Assembly (NCBI RefSeq): GCF_017744435.1
Contig: NZ_JAGIBG010000032.1
Coordinates: 1-62,873 of the forward strand
Origin: Pseudomonas sp.
Lineage (GTDB): Bacteria; Pseudomonadota; Gammaproteobacteria; Pseudomonadales; Pseudomonadaceae
Direction: 5' to 3'
DNA: 62,873 nucleotides
Position numbers and translations under genes: made by a program
Part shown: positions 33,650-41,683 of the stretch, piece by piece
How the letters are laid out: every line of letters starts with the position of its first letter
How positions within the stretch are numbered: the stretch's first letter is position 1
The notes under the pieces: model-generated
The model's database searches: none
What the model was told of the DNA's origin: nothing
The model's input: only the letters and a program-made list of their open reading frames with translations

Positions 33650-34999
33650 TCAGAGGAACACGAACTTGGCAATGAAGATCGCGCACAGGACCCACAGGCT
33701 GGCGGAGATTTCCTTGTACTTGCCGGTACCCGCCTTCAATGCCACATAGCTGATGAAGCCCAGGGCGATACCGTCGGCGACGGAGAAGGTCAGCGGCATC
33801 ATGATCACCGTGACGATCGCCGGAATACTGTCGGTCGCTTCGTCCCAATGAATGTGCGCCATGCTGCCCATCATCAGCATCGCCACATAGATCAGCGCGC
33901 CCGCAGTTGCGTAGGCAGGGATCATCCCGGCCAGCGGAGCAAAGAACATCGCCGCTACGAACAGCAGGCCAACCACTACCGCCGTCAGGCCAGTACGACC
34001 GCCCGCCGCGACGCCGGCAGCACTTTCCACATAACTGGTTACCGGTGGTACACCGACCACGGCACCGAACACGCTCGAAGCACTATCTGCCTTCAATGCC
34101 CGCGACAGGTTTTCAATACGGCCATCAGGCGCCACCAGATTGGCCCGCTGCGCCACGCCCATCAGCGTGCCAGCGGTGTCGAACATGTGCACGAACAGGA
34201 ACGCCAGCACCACGCTGATCATGCTGACGTTGAACACGCCCGCCACATCCATGGCCATCCAGGTCGGTGCCAGGCTCGGCGGCATCGACATTACCCCGCT
34301 GAACTTCACCAACCCCAGGCCCCAACCGGCCAGGGTGACGCCGATGATGCTGATCAGGATTGCGCCGAACACGCGCTTGTAACTGAGGATGGCGATCAGC
34401 AGGAAGCACAGTGCCGCCAGCAGTGGCCCCGGCTCATGCAGCGAACCCAGCTTGATCAGGGTGGCCGGGCTGTCGACGATGATGCCGGCGGTCTTCAGGC
34501 CGATCAGCCCGAGGAACAATCCGACGCCGGCCCCCATGGCATGGCGCAGGCTCACCGGGATGCTGTTGAGCAGCCATTCGCGCACGCGTGACAAGGTCAG
34601 GAACATGAACAGCACGCCCGAGACGAATACCGCCCCCAGCGCCGTTTCCCAGTTGTAGCCCATGGTGCCGACCACGGTGTAGGTAAAGAAGGCATTCAGC
34701 CCCATGCCTGGCGCCAGGCCCACCGGCCAGTTGGCGTACAGGCCCATCAGCAGGCAGCCCAGCGCGGCGGCGATGCAGGTGGCGACGAAGGCGGCACCAT
34801 GGTCGATGCCGGCGTCGGCCATGATGTTGGGGTTGACGAAGATGATGTAAGCCATGGTGATGAAGGTGGTCACCCCGGCGATCAGCTCGGTTCTGACAGT
34901 GCTGCCGTGTTGCTTGAGTTTGAAAATCCGTTCCAGCCAACTCGTTTCGAGCGGTGGCGCGAGATCCAGCGTAGGGGCTTCGGATTTGCGGCTTTCCAC
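33650..34999 (-). CDS. NCS2-family purine permease, AzgA-like (adenine/guanine/hypoxanthine)
   Basis: A 449-residue transporter of the AzgA branch of NCS2, with the N-terminal ELIAGVTTFITMAYIIFVNP motif, GLAPGMGLNAFFTYTVV and a late FDTAGTLMGVAQRA block. It should import hypoxanthine, guanine or adenine by proton symport. The upstream region contains an A-rich Crc-like run directly before the start, the 16-bp TTGACT motif and the TTGTGTACAA palindrome. It is divergent from the GntR gene, so it is a probable target of it. Confidence 0.9.
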   Translation of the reverse strand: MESRKSEAPTLDLAPPLETSWLERIFKLKQHGSTVRTELIAGVTTFITMAYIIFVNPNIMADAGIDHGAAFVATCIAAALGCLLMGLYANWPVGLAPGMGLNAFFTYTVVGTMGYNWETALGAVFVSGVLFMFLTLSRVREWLLNSIPVSLRHAMGAGVGLFLGLIGLKTAGIIVDSPATLIKLGSLHEPGPLLAALCFLLIAILSYKRVFGAILISIIGVTLAGWGLGLVKFSGVMSMPPSLAPTWMAMDVAGVFNVSMISVVLAFLFVHMFDTAGTLMGVAQRANLVAPDGRIENLSRALKADSASSVFGAVVGVPPVTSYVESAAGVAAGGRTGLTAVVVGLLFVAAMFFAPLAGMIPAYATAGALIYVAMLMMGSMAHIHWDEATDSIPAIVTVIMMPLTFSVADGIALGFISYVALKAGTGKYKEISASLWVLCAIFIAKFVFL

Positions 35000-35016
35000 A
35001 GCGAGTACTCCTCAAG

Positions 35017-35033
35017 TCTTTCTTGTTGTTGTT
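35017..35033 (-). promoter_or_regulatory. Putative Crc/Hfq motif before the AzgA-like permease
   Basis: The minus strand reads AACAACAACAAGAAAGA, 18 nt upstream of the start codon. It is the longest uninterrupted AAnAAnAA-type run in the window. Confidence 0.6.
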
Positions 35034-35100
35034 GGAGCCAGGGTCCTGAGCAATGCACTTGGTGGCTCCGCGAGGGAAGGCAGACGTCTGACGCGTTTTG

Positions 35101-35116
35101 TTGACTCACGGGTCAA
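35101..35116. promoter_or_regulatory. 16-bp operator-like motif, permease/GntR region
   Basis: TTGACTCACGGGTCAA, with perfect outer half-sites TTGAC/GTCAA, in the divergent region between the AzgA-like permease and GntR genes. It is similar to the motifs at 26683 and 43205. Confidence 0.55.
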
Positions 35117-35140
35117 GATGTTGCCCGATGGATTATGCTT

Positions 35141-35150
35141 TTGTGTACAA
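35141..35150. promoter_or_regulatory. Candidate purine regulator operator, permease/GntR region
   Basis: TTGTGTACAA, 142 bp before the permease start (minus) and 135 bp before the GntR start (plus). It is the same word as the hiuH-side site. Confidence 0.6.
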
Positions 35151-35239
35151 AGAATGCAAATAATGTTTTATCTTTTGTGTGCTCAATGCGTCGTATAACG
35201 GCTATATAGGTAAAAGGCCCCCTGCGGAATCGCCTCAGC

Positions 35240-35249
35240 CTGTGTACAA
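35240..35249. promoter_or_regulatory. Candidate autoregulatory operator at the GntR gene
   Basis: CTGTGTACAA followed by T, so a TACAAT -10-like hexamer overlaps the site, 36 bp before the GntR start. It suggests autorepression. Confidence 0.55.
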
Positions 35250-35284
35250 TGGCGCCATACTTTCTCTTCGTGCCTCGAGAGCCC

Positions 35285-36040
35285 ATGAACGAACAGCTGC
35301 AACCTCTGAAAAAACCTGCGCGCACTGGCAAGGCCGGCCGCAGTGGTACCCAGGACGACATCGTCTACGCGCACATCTTCGAGGCGATCCTCGAGCAGCG
35401 ATTGGCGCCGGGCACCAAGTTGAGCGAGGAAGCGCTGGGCGAGATCTTTGGCGTCAGCCGCACCATCATCCGCCGCGCCCTGTCGCGCCTGGCCCACGAA
35501 AGCGTGGTGCTGCTGCGGCCGAACCGCGGTGCCGTGGTGGCCAGCCCGACGGTGGAAGAGGCCCGTCAGGTGTTCTTCTCGCGGCGCATGGTCGAACGTG
35601 CCATTACCGAACTGGCCGTGCAGCACGCGACGCTGGAGCAGCTCAACGAACTGCGCCAGATGGTGCGCGAGGAGCGTGACAGCTTCTCCCGTGGCGACCG
35701 TGGCGCCGGTATCCGCCTTTCCGGCGAGTTCCACCTCAAGCTGGCCGAAGCGGCAGGCAACGCCCCGCTGGTCAGCTTCCAGCGCAGCCTGGTGTCGCAG
35801 ACTTCGCTGATCATTGCCCAGTACGAAACTGGCACCCGCTCGCACTGCTCGTATGACGAGCACATGCAATTGATCGATGCCATTGAGGCGCGTGATGCCG
35901 AGCAGGCGGTGAGCCTGATGATGCACCACATGGATCATATCGATAGCAAGCTGAACCTGGACGAGGAAAGCGCTTCGGACGATCTGCATGCGGTGTTCTC
36001 CCACCTGCTGAAAAAGCCCAAGGCGTCCGCCAAGGGTTGA
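35285..36040 (+). CDS. GntR/FadR (FCD)-family regulator, likely of purine catabolism
   Basis: A 251-residue protein. The N-terminal winged-helix domain spans about residues 25-85 (IFEAILEQRLAPGTKLSEE and IFGVSRTIIRRALSRL), followed by an FCD ligand domain (FHLKLAEAAGNAPL and a late HMQLIDAIEARDAEQA). The start at 35285 is chosen over an earlier in-frame ATG because the operator-like site lies in between. It sits in the middle of the purine island, next to a purine permease, with YTGTRTACAA palindromes at its own promoter, at puuE/hiuH and at gcl/glcG. FCD regulators bind such TNGTNNACNA-type sites, so it is the likely reader. Confidence 0.88.
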   Translation: MNEQLQPLKKPARTGKAGRSGTQDDIVYAHIFEAILEQRLAPGTKLSEEALGEIFGVSRTIIRRALSRLAHESVVLLRPNRGAVVASPTVEEARQVFFSRRMVERAITELAVQHATLEQLNELRQMVREERDSFSRGDRGAGIRLSGEFHLKLAEAAGNAPLVSFQRSLVSQTSLIIAQYETGTRSHCSYDEHMQLIDAIEARDAEQAVSLMMHHMDHIDSKLNLDEESASDDLHAVFSHLLKKPKASAKG

Positions 36041-36061
36041 TCGTTTGCCTGGCTGATTTCA

Positions 36062-36180
36062 GGGCCGCTTCGCGCCCCATCGCCGGCAAGCGCGGCTCCT
36101 ACAGGTACAGCACTGACCTCAAGGAATGTGCAGTACCTTGTGGGAGCCGCGCTTGCCGGCGATGGGGCGCGCAGCGGCCC
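36062..36180. repeat. Long inverted repeat, second REP class
   Basis: Bases 36062-36105 (core catcgccggcaagcgcggctcc) are nearly complementary to 36137-36180. The core differs from the other REPs of the window (gcaagcgcgg instead of gcgggc). It lies between the GntR gene and aqpZ. Confidence 0.8.
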
Positions 36181-36290
36181 TGTGCTGTTACTGGCCAATA
36201 GCCAAACCTCTGCTAAATTCTTGTGAGCAAACCTTCATCAAGCAGTTGGGCTTGCGCATCCGTTGCGTTCCACTTCTTGAGGAAAGGTCG

Positions 36291-36989
36291 ATGACCATGT
36301 CTCTGGGTACACGGATGGGGGCCGAGCTGGTCGGCACCTTCTGGTTGGTTCTTGGTGGCTGCGGCAGTGCCGTGCTCGCAGCCAGTTCTCCCGTCGGCAT
36401 CGGTGTGCTCGGTGTCGCCTTCGCCTTCGGTCTTACCGTGCTGACCATGGCCTTCGCCATTGGTCATATCTCCGGCTGTCATCTCAACCCCGCCGTGTCG
36501 TTCGGGCTGGTGGTGGGTGGACGCTTCCCGGCTAAAGAGCTGCTGCCCTATGTGATCGCCCAGGTGATCGGCGCCATCCTGGCCGCTGGCGTGATCTATC
36601 TGATTGCCAGCGGCAAGGCCGGTTTCGAACTGTCCTCGGGCCTGGCGTCCAACGGCTACGCCGACCACTCGCCTGGCGGCTACACGCTGGGCGCGGGCTT
36701 TGTCAGTGAAGTGGTGATGACCGCGATGTTCCTGGTGGTGATCATGGGCGCTACCGACGCCCGTGCCCCGGCAGGCTTCGCGCCGATTGCCATCGGCTTG
36801 GCCCTGACCTTGATCCACCTGATCTCGATCCCGGTGACCAATACCTCGGTCAACCCCGCGCGCAGCACGGGGCCGGCATTGTTCGTCGGCGGTTGGGCCC
36901 TGCAGCAGCTGTGGCTGTTCTGGGTGGCGCCGCTGATCGGGGCTGCGATCGGCGGCGCGCTGTACCGGCGCCTGGCGAAAGAGCCTTAG
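36291..36989 (+). CDS. aqpZ: Aquaporin Z-type water channel
   Basis: A 232-residue MIP channel with six helices and two NPA boxes (NPAVSFG and NPARSTGP). The filter region HLISIPVTNTSVNPARS is that of AqpZ rather than the glycerol facilitator GlpF. The start at 36291 has GAGGAAAG upstream; a second ATG two codons later is possible. Its stop overlaps the guaD stop in convergent orientation by three bases. A link to purine use is positional only. Confidence 0.9.
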   Translation: MTMSLGTRMGAELVGTFWLVLGGCGSAVLAASSPVGIGVLGVAFAFGLTVLTMAFAIGHISGCHLNPAVSFGLVVGGRFPAKELLPYVIAQVIGAILAAGVIYLIASGKAGFELSSGLASNGYADHSPGGYTLGAGFVSEVVMTAMFLVVIMGATDARAPAGFAPIAIGLALTLIHLISIPVTNTSVNPARSTGPALFVGGWALQQLWLFWVAPLIGAAIGGALYRRLAKEP

Positions 36990-38290
36990 CGCTGGTGCAC
37001 GCAACGCCCGGCGGCGTAGGTTTCGCGCACGGTGCGGTCGTCGCCCAGGGTGGTGAGCACGAACAGGGTTTCTTCGATGCTGCTGGACTGCTGAATGCGG
37101 TAGTCCAGTAGCGGCGTGGCCTTGTAGTCGAGCACCACGAAGTCGGCATCGTTGCCCGGGCGCAGGCTGCCGATACGGTCGTCCAGGCGCAAGGCGCGAG
37201 CGCCGCCGAGGGTGGCCAGATACAGCGACTTGTACGGGTGCAGGCGCGCGCCTTGCAGCTGCATCACCTTGTACGCCTCGTTCAGTGTGTTGAGCAGCGA
37301 GAAGCTGGTGCCAGCGCCGACATCGGTGCCCAGGCCCACGTTGACCTTGAAGCGCTCGGCCTGGGGCAGGTTGAACAGGCCGCTGCCGAGGAACAGGTTG
37401 GAGGTCGGGCAGAAGGCCACGGCCGAGCCGGTTTCCGCCAGGCGCTGGCATTCGCTGTCGCACAGGTGCACGCCGTGGGCGAACACCGAGCGCTCGCTGA
37501 GCAGCTCGAAGTGGTCGTAGACGTCCAGGTAGCCTTTCTGCTCGGGGAACAGCTCTTTCACCCAGTCGATTTCCTTGAGGTTCTCGGACAGGTGGGTGTG
37601 CATGTACAGGCCCGGGTATTCCTTCAGCAGCTGACCGGCCAGGGCCAGCTGTTCCGGCGTGCTGGTCGGGGCGAAGCGTGGGGTCACCGCGTAGTGCAGG
37701 CGGCCCTTGCCGTGCCAGCGCTCGATCAGCTGCTTGCTCTCGGTGTAACCGGACTCGGCGGTGTCGGTCAGGTAGTCCGGGGCGTTGCGGTCCATCATCA
37801 CCTTGCCGGCAATCATCCGCAGGTCCAGGCGCTCGGCTTCTTCGAACAGGGCGTTGACCGACTGCGGGTGCACGCTGCCGAACACCAGGGCGGTGGTGGT
37901 GCCGTTGCGCAGCAGTTCCTTGAGGAAGATCTTCGCCACCTTGTCGGCGTGGTCCTTGTCGGCGAACTGCTTCTCGCAAGGGAAGGTGTAGGTATTGAGC
38001 CAGTCCAGCAGTTGTTCGCCGTAGGAGCCGATCATGCCGGTCTGCGGGAAGTGGATATGGGTATCGATGAAGCCTGGGGTGATCAGCGCGTCCTGGTAAT
38101 GCACCACCTCGATGTCGGCCGCCAGGGTCGGCAGCAGCTCGCTGGCAGGGCCGACGGCGCTGATGCGGCCATCGTCGATCACCAGCAGGCCGTCCTCGAA
38201 GTACTCATGGGAAGCGTCCAGGCCTACCTCGGCCGGGTCGGCGATGCTGTGCAGGATGGCGGCACGGTAGGCTTTGCGGGTAACGGTCAT
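36986..38290 (-). CDS. guaD: Guanine deaminase
   Basis: A 434-residue amidohydrolase converting guanine to xanthine and ammonia. Zinc-ligand and active-site motifs are GFIDTHIHFPQT, MHTHLSEN, FAHGVHL and GLGTDVGAG. The start at 38290 follows the family N-terminus MTVTRKAYRAAILHS. It lies 10 bp after xdhC and is the last gene of the run xdhA-xdhB-xdhC-guaD. The convergent overlap with aqpZ is unusually tight. Confidence 0.95.
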   Translation of the reverse strand: MTVTRKAYRAAILHSIADPAEVGLDASHEYFEDGLLVIDDGRISAVGPASELLPTLAADIEVVHYQDALITPGFIDTHIHFPQTGMIGSYGEQLLDWLNTYTFPCEKQFADKDHADKVAKIFLKELLRNGTTTALVFGSVHPQSVNALFEEAERLDLRMIAGKVMMDRNAPDYLTDTAESGYTESKQLIERWHGKGRLHYAVTPRFAPTSTPEQLALAGQLLKEYPGLYMHTHLSENLKEIDWVKELFPEQKGYLDVYDHFELLSERSVFAHGVHLCDSECQRLAETGSAVAFCPTSNLFLGSGLFNLPQAERFKVNVGLGTDVGAGTSFSLLNTLNEAYKVMQLQGARLHPYKSLYLATLGGARALRLDDRIGSLRPGNDADFVVLDYKATPLLDYRIQQSSSIEETLFVLTTLGDDRTVRETYAAGRCVHQR

Positions 38291-38300
38291 AACACACTCG

Positions 38301-39146
38301 TCAAATGGCTTGGCTGCGCCGGGAGGGCGGCAGCAACTGGGCAATGGGGCCGGCGTTGGCGGCAGCGTCGTGCTGGCCGAAGCAGGCGTTGTAGGTGGCA
38401 ATGATTTCGCCGGCGATGGACACGGCAATCTCGATCGGCAGCTTGCCCTTGACCTCGGGCAGGCCCATCGGGCAGCGCATGCGCGCCAGCACGGCATCGT
38501 CGTAGCCGCGCTCGCGCAGGCGGTGCTCGAACTTGACCCGCTTGGTCTTCGAGCCGATCAGGCCGAACCAGGTGAAATCGTTGCGTTTGAGAATGGCGGC
38601 GGTCAGTTCCAGGTCGAGCTGGTGGTTGTGGGTCATGACGATGCAGTAGCTGCCTGGCGGCAGGTCCGCGACTTCGTCGACCGGTTCTTCACTGACGACC
38701 TTGCACACCCCGTTGGGGATGAGTTCGGGGAATTCCTGTTCACGCGAGTCGATCCAGCGCACCCGGCAGGGCAGCGCGGCGAGCAAGGGTACCAGAGCAC
38801 GGCCGACATGGCCCGCGCCGAACACGGCGATGTGCGCCTGCACCGCAGCCATCGGCTCGAACAGCAGCACGGTGGCGCCGCCGCAGCACTGGCCGAGGCT
38901 GGCGCCGAGGCTGAAGCGCTCCAGGTGCGGGGTGTTGCGGTGTTCCTCGAGCATCTGCCGGGCGATGTGCAGGGCCTTGTATTCCAGGTGGCCGCCGCCG
39001 ATGGTGTCGAACAGGCCGGTGGCGCTGACGACCATCTTCGAGCCAGCGTTGCGCGGGGTTGAGCCGCGCTCCTCGATGATGGTCACCAGCACGCAGGCTT
39101 CGCCGCGGGACTGGTGGTCGGCGAGGGCGTTGATCCATTGGTGCAT
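38301..39146 (-). CDS. xdhC: Xanthine dehydrogenase accessory protein XdhC
   Basis: A 281-residue XdhC/CoxI-family protein that binds molybdenum cofactor, promotes its sulfuration and delivers it to XdhB. The N-terminal CVLVTIIEERGSTPRNAGSKM and the central HIAVFGAGHVGRALVPLL Rossmann motif are diagnostic. GAGAGG precedes the start. A REP pair separates it from xdhB, and a GTGTACAC palindrome lies 18 bp before its start. Confidence 0.95.
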   Translation of the reverse strand: MHQWINALADHQSRGEACVLVTIIEERGSTPRNAGSKMVVSATGLFDTIGGGHLEYKALHIARQMLEEHRNTPHLERFSLGASLGQCCGGATVLLFEPMAAVQAHIAVFGAGHVGRALVPLLAALPCRVRWIDSREQEFPELIPNGVCKVVSEEPVDEVADLPPGSYCIVMTHNHQLDLELTAAILKRNDFTWFGLIGSKTKRVKFEHRLRERGYDDAVLARMRCPMGLPEVKGKLPIEIAVSIAGEIIATYNACFGQHDAAANAGPIAQLLPPSRRSQAI

Positions 39147-39179
39147 GATTCAACCTCTCTTGTGTGTACACGCGGTCCA

Positions 39180-39264
39180 TGTGGGAGCGGGCTTGCCCGC
39201 GAAGAAGCCACCGCGGTGCATGGCAAGGGCTTCGCCCTTGTTCGCGGGCAAGCCCGCTCCCACA
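39180..39264. repeat. REP pair inside the xdh operon
   Basis: tgtgggagcgggcttgcccgcgaa (39180-39203) and its exact complement (39241-39264) enclose an aagggcttcgccctt hairpin. It lies in the 137-bp gap between xdhB and xdhC. Confidence 0.85.
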
Positions 39265-39283
39265 GGGTCAGATGTCGGCCTGG

Positions 39284-41683
39284 CTAGTGCGTTACGGGTT
39301 CCAGTTCCGGCTCGGCAGGCTGCGCTGCAGCCACCGCCTTGCGCATCTGCTCGCAACCCCACAACACCCGCTCCGGCGTCGCCGGCGCATCCACCTGTGG
39401 CTGCACGCGGTAGTCGGCGATGCTGGCCACGGCGTCCTTGAGCGCGCACCAGGCGGCGATGCCGAGCATGAACGGCGGCTCGCCCACGGCCTTGGAATGG
39501 AACACGGTGTCTTCCGGGTTCTTGCGGTTTTCCACCAGCTTCACCCGCAGGTCCAGCGGCATGTCGGCCACCGCCGGGATCTTGTAGCTGGCCGGGCCGT
39601 TGGTCATCAGCTTGCCCTTGGCGTTCCACACCAGCTCTTCGGTGGTCAGCCAGCCCATGCCCTGGATGAAGCCGCCTTCGACCTGGCCGATGTCGATGGC
39701 CGGGTTCAGCGAGTCGCCCACGTCATGCAGGATGTCGGCGCGCAGCATCTTGTACTCGCCGGTCAGGGTGTCGACGATCACTTCCACGCAGGCCGCGCCG
39801 AAGGCGAAGTAGTAGAACGGCCGGCCGCGCGCCTGGCTGCGGTCGTAGTAGATCTTCGGCGTGCGGTAGAAGCCGGTGGTCGACAGCGACACCTGGGCGA
39901 AGTAGGCCTGCTGCACCAGTTGCTCGAAGCTGACGATCTGGTCGCGCACGCGCACGTGGCCATTGCGGAACTCGACGTCTTCCTCGGTCACCTGGTAGTG
40001 CCGTGCGGCAAACTCGGTGAGGCGCTTCTTGAGGATTTCGGCGGCGTTCTGGGCGGCCTTGCCGTTCAGGTCGGCGCCACTCGACGCCGCGGTCGGCGAG
40101 GTGTTGGGCACCTTGTCGGTATTGGTGGCGGTGATCTGGATGCGGCTGAAGTCGACCTGGAACACCTGCGCCACCACCTGTGCCACCTTGGTGTTCAGGC
40201 CCTGGCCCATCTCGGTGCCGCCGTGGTTCAGGTGAATGCTGCCGTCGGTGTAGATGTGGATCAGCGCACCGGCCTGGTTGAGGAAGGTGGCGGTGAACGA
40301 AATGCCGAACTTGACCGGGGTCAGCGCCAGGCCTTTCTTCAGGACCGGGCTGTTGGCGTTGAAGCGGCGGATCGACTCGCGGCGCTCGGCATAGTCGCTG
40401 CTGGCTTCCAGTTCGGCGGTCATCTCCTCGAGCATGTTGTGCTCGACGGTCTGGTAGTAGTGGGTGACGTTGCGCTCGGTCTTGCCGTAGTAGTTGGCCT
40501 TGCGCACGGCCAGCGGGTCGCGGCCCAGGTGGCGGGCGATGTGGTCCATCACCTGTTCGATGGCGACCATCCCCTGCGGGCCGCCGAAACCGCGGTAGGC
40601 GGTATTGGAGGCAGTGTTGGTCTTGCAGCGGTGGCCGTGCACGGTGGCATCGCCCAGGTAGTAGGCGTTGTCGGAGTGGAACATGGCGCGGTCGACGATC
40701 GAGCCGGACAGGTCGGGCGAGTAGCCGCAGTTGCCGGCCAGGTCGAGGTTGATGCCGTGCAGGCGGCCGTCGTCGTCGAAGCCGACGTCGTACTCCACAT
40801 AGAACGGGTGGCGCTTGCCGGTCATGGTCATGTCTTCGACCCGCGGCAGGCGCATCTTGGTTGGCTGGCCGGTCAGGCGCGCAATCACCGCGCACAGGCA
40901 GGCCGGGCTTGCCGCCTGGGTTTCCTTGCCGCCGAAGCCGCCGCCCATGCGGCGCATGTCCAGCACCACCTTGTTCATCGGCACGTCGAGCACTTCGGCG
41001 ACCAGCTTCTGCACTTCGGTGGGGTTCTGCGTGGAGCAGTAGACGATCATGCCGCCGTCCTCGGTGGGCATCACCGAAGAGATCTGGGTTTCCAGGTAGA
41101 AGTGCTCCTGGCCGCCGATGTGCAGGGTGCCTTGCAGGCGGTGCGGAGCGCTGGCCAGGGCGGCGGCCGAATCGCCGCGCTGGTGGGTGTGGCTGTCGAG
41201 CACGAAGTGCTTCTTGCGCAGGGCATCGACCACGTCCAGCACTGGCTCCAGGTCTTCGTACTCGACGATGGCAGCCATGGCCGCACGGCGCGCGGTATCC
41301 AGGTCACGGGCCGCCACGGCGAGCACCGGCTGGCCGAAGAACTCGACCTTGTCGATGGCCAGCAGCGGGTCGCCGGCGACCACCGGGCCGATGTCTTTCA
41401 GGCCCGGGATGTCTTCGTGGGTGATGGCGATGCGCACGCCTTCGAAGGCGTAGCAGGGCGTGGTGTCGATGCGCAGGATGCGCGCATGGGCACGGTCTGC
41501 AGTGCGCGCATAGACATGCAGCTGGTTGGGGAATTCCAGGCGGTCGTCGATGTACAGCGCTTCGCCCGACACATGCTTGTCGGCGCTGTCGTGCTTGACG
41601 CTGCGGCCGACCCCGGTGGTCAGGTCCTGGCTGAACAGTTCGGCCATCTCGGCCTGGCTCTTGGCTACGTGATGGTTAGACAT
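39284..41683 (-). CDS. xdhB: Xanthine dehydrogenase, molybdopterin-binding subunit
   Basis: A 799-residue molybdenum hydroxylase subunit that oxidises hypoxanthine and xanthine to urate. Mo-cofactor motifs include GGGFGGKE, YRGFGGPQGM, HGGTEMGQGLNTK and the catalytic glutamate loop KAVGEPPFML near the C-terminus. The N-terminus has the TGVGRSVKHDSADKHVSGEA of the family. Its start overlaps the xdhA stop by eight bases. Cytoplasmic heterotetramer with XdhA is expected. Confidence 0.96.
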   Translation of the reverse strand: MSNHHVAKSQAEMAELFSQDLTTGVGRSVKHDSADKHVSGEALYIDDRLEFPNQLHVYARTADRAHARILRIDTTPCYAFEGVRIAITHEDIPGLKDIGPVVAGDPLLAIDKVEFFGQPVLAVAARDLDTARRAAMAAIVEYEDLEPVLDVVDALRKKHFVLDSHTHQRGDSAAALASAPHRLQGTLHIGGQEHFYLETQISSVMPTEDGGMIVYCSTQNPTEVQKLVAEVLDVPMNKVVLDMRRMGGGFGGKETQAASPACLCAVIARLTGQPTKMRLPRVEDMTMTGKRHPFYVEYDVGFDDDGRLHGINLDLAGNCGYSPDLSGSIVDRAMFHSDNAYYLGDATVHGHRCKTNTASNTAYRGFGGPQGMVAIEQVMDHIARHLGRDPLAVRKANYYGKTERNVTHYYQTVEHNMLEEMTAELEASSDYAERRESIRRFNANSPVLKKGLALTPVKFGISFTATFLNQAGALIHIYTDGSIHLNHGGTEMGQGLNTKVAQVVAQVFQVDFSRIQITATNTDKVPNTSPTAASSGADLNGKAAQNAAEILKKRLTEFAARHYQVTEEDVEFRNGHVRVRDQIVSFEQLVQQAYFAQVSLSTTGFYRTPKIYYDRSQARGRPFYYFAFGAACVEVIVDTLTGEYKMLRADILHDVGDSLNPAIDIGQVEGGFIQGMGWLTTEELVWNAKGKLMTNGPASYKIPAVADMPLDLRVKLVENRKNPEDTVFHSKAVGEPPFMLGIAAWCALKDAVASIADYRVQPQVDAPATPERVLWGCEQMRKAVAAAQPAEPELEPVTH

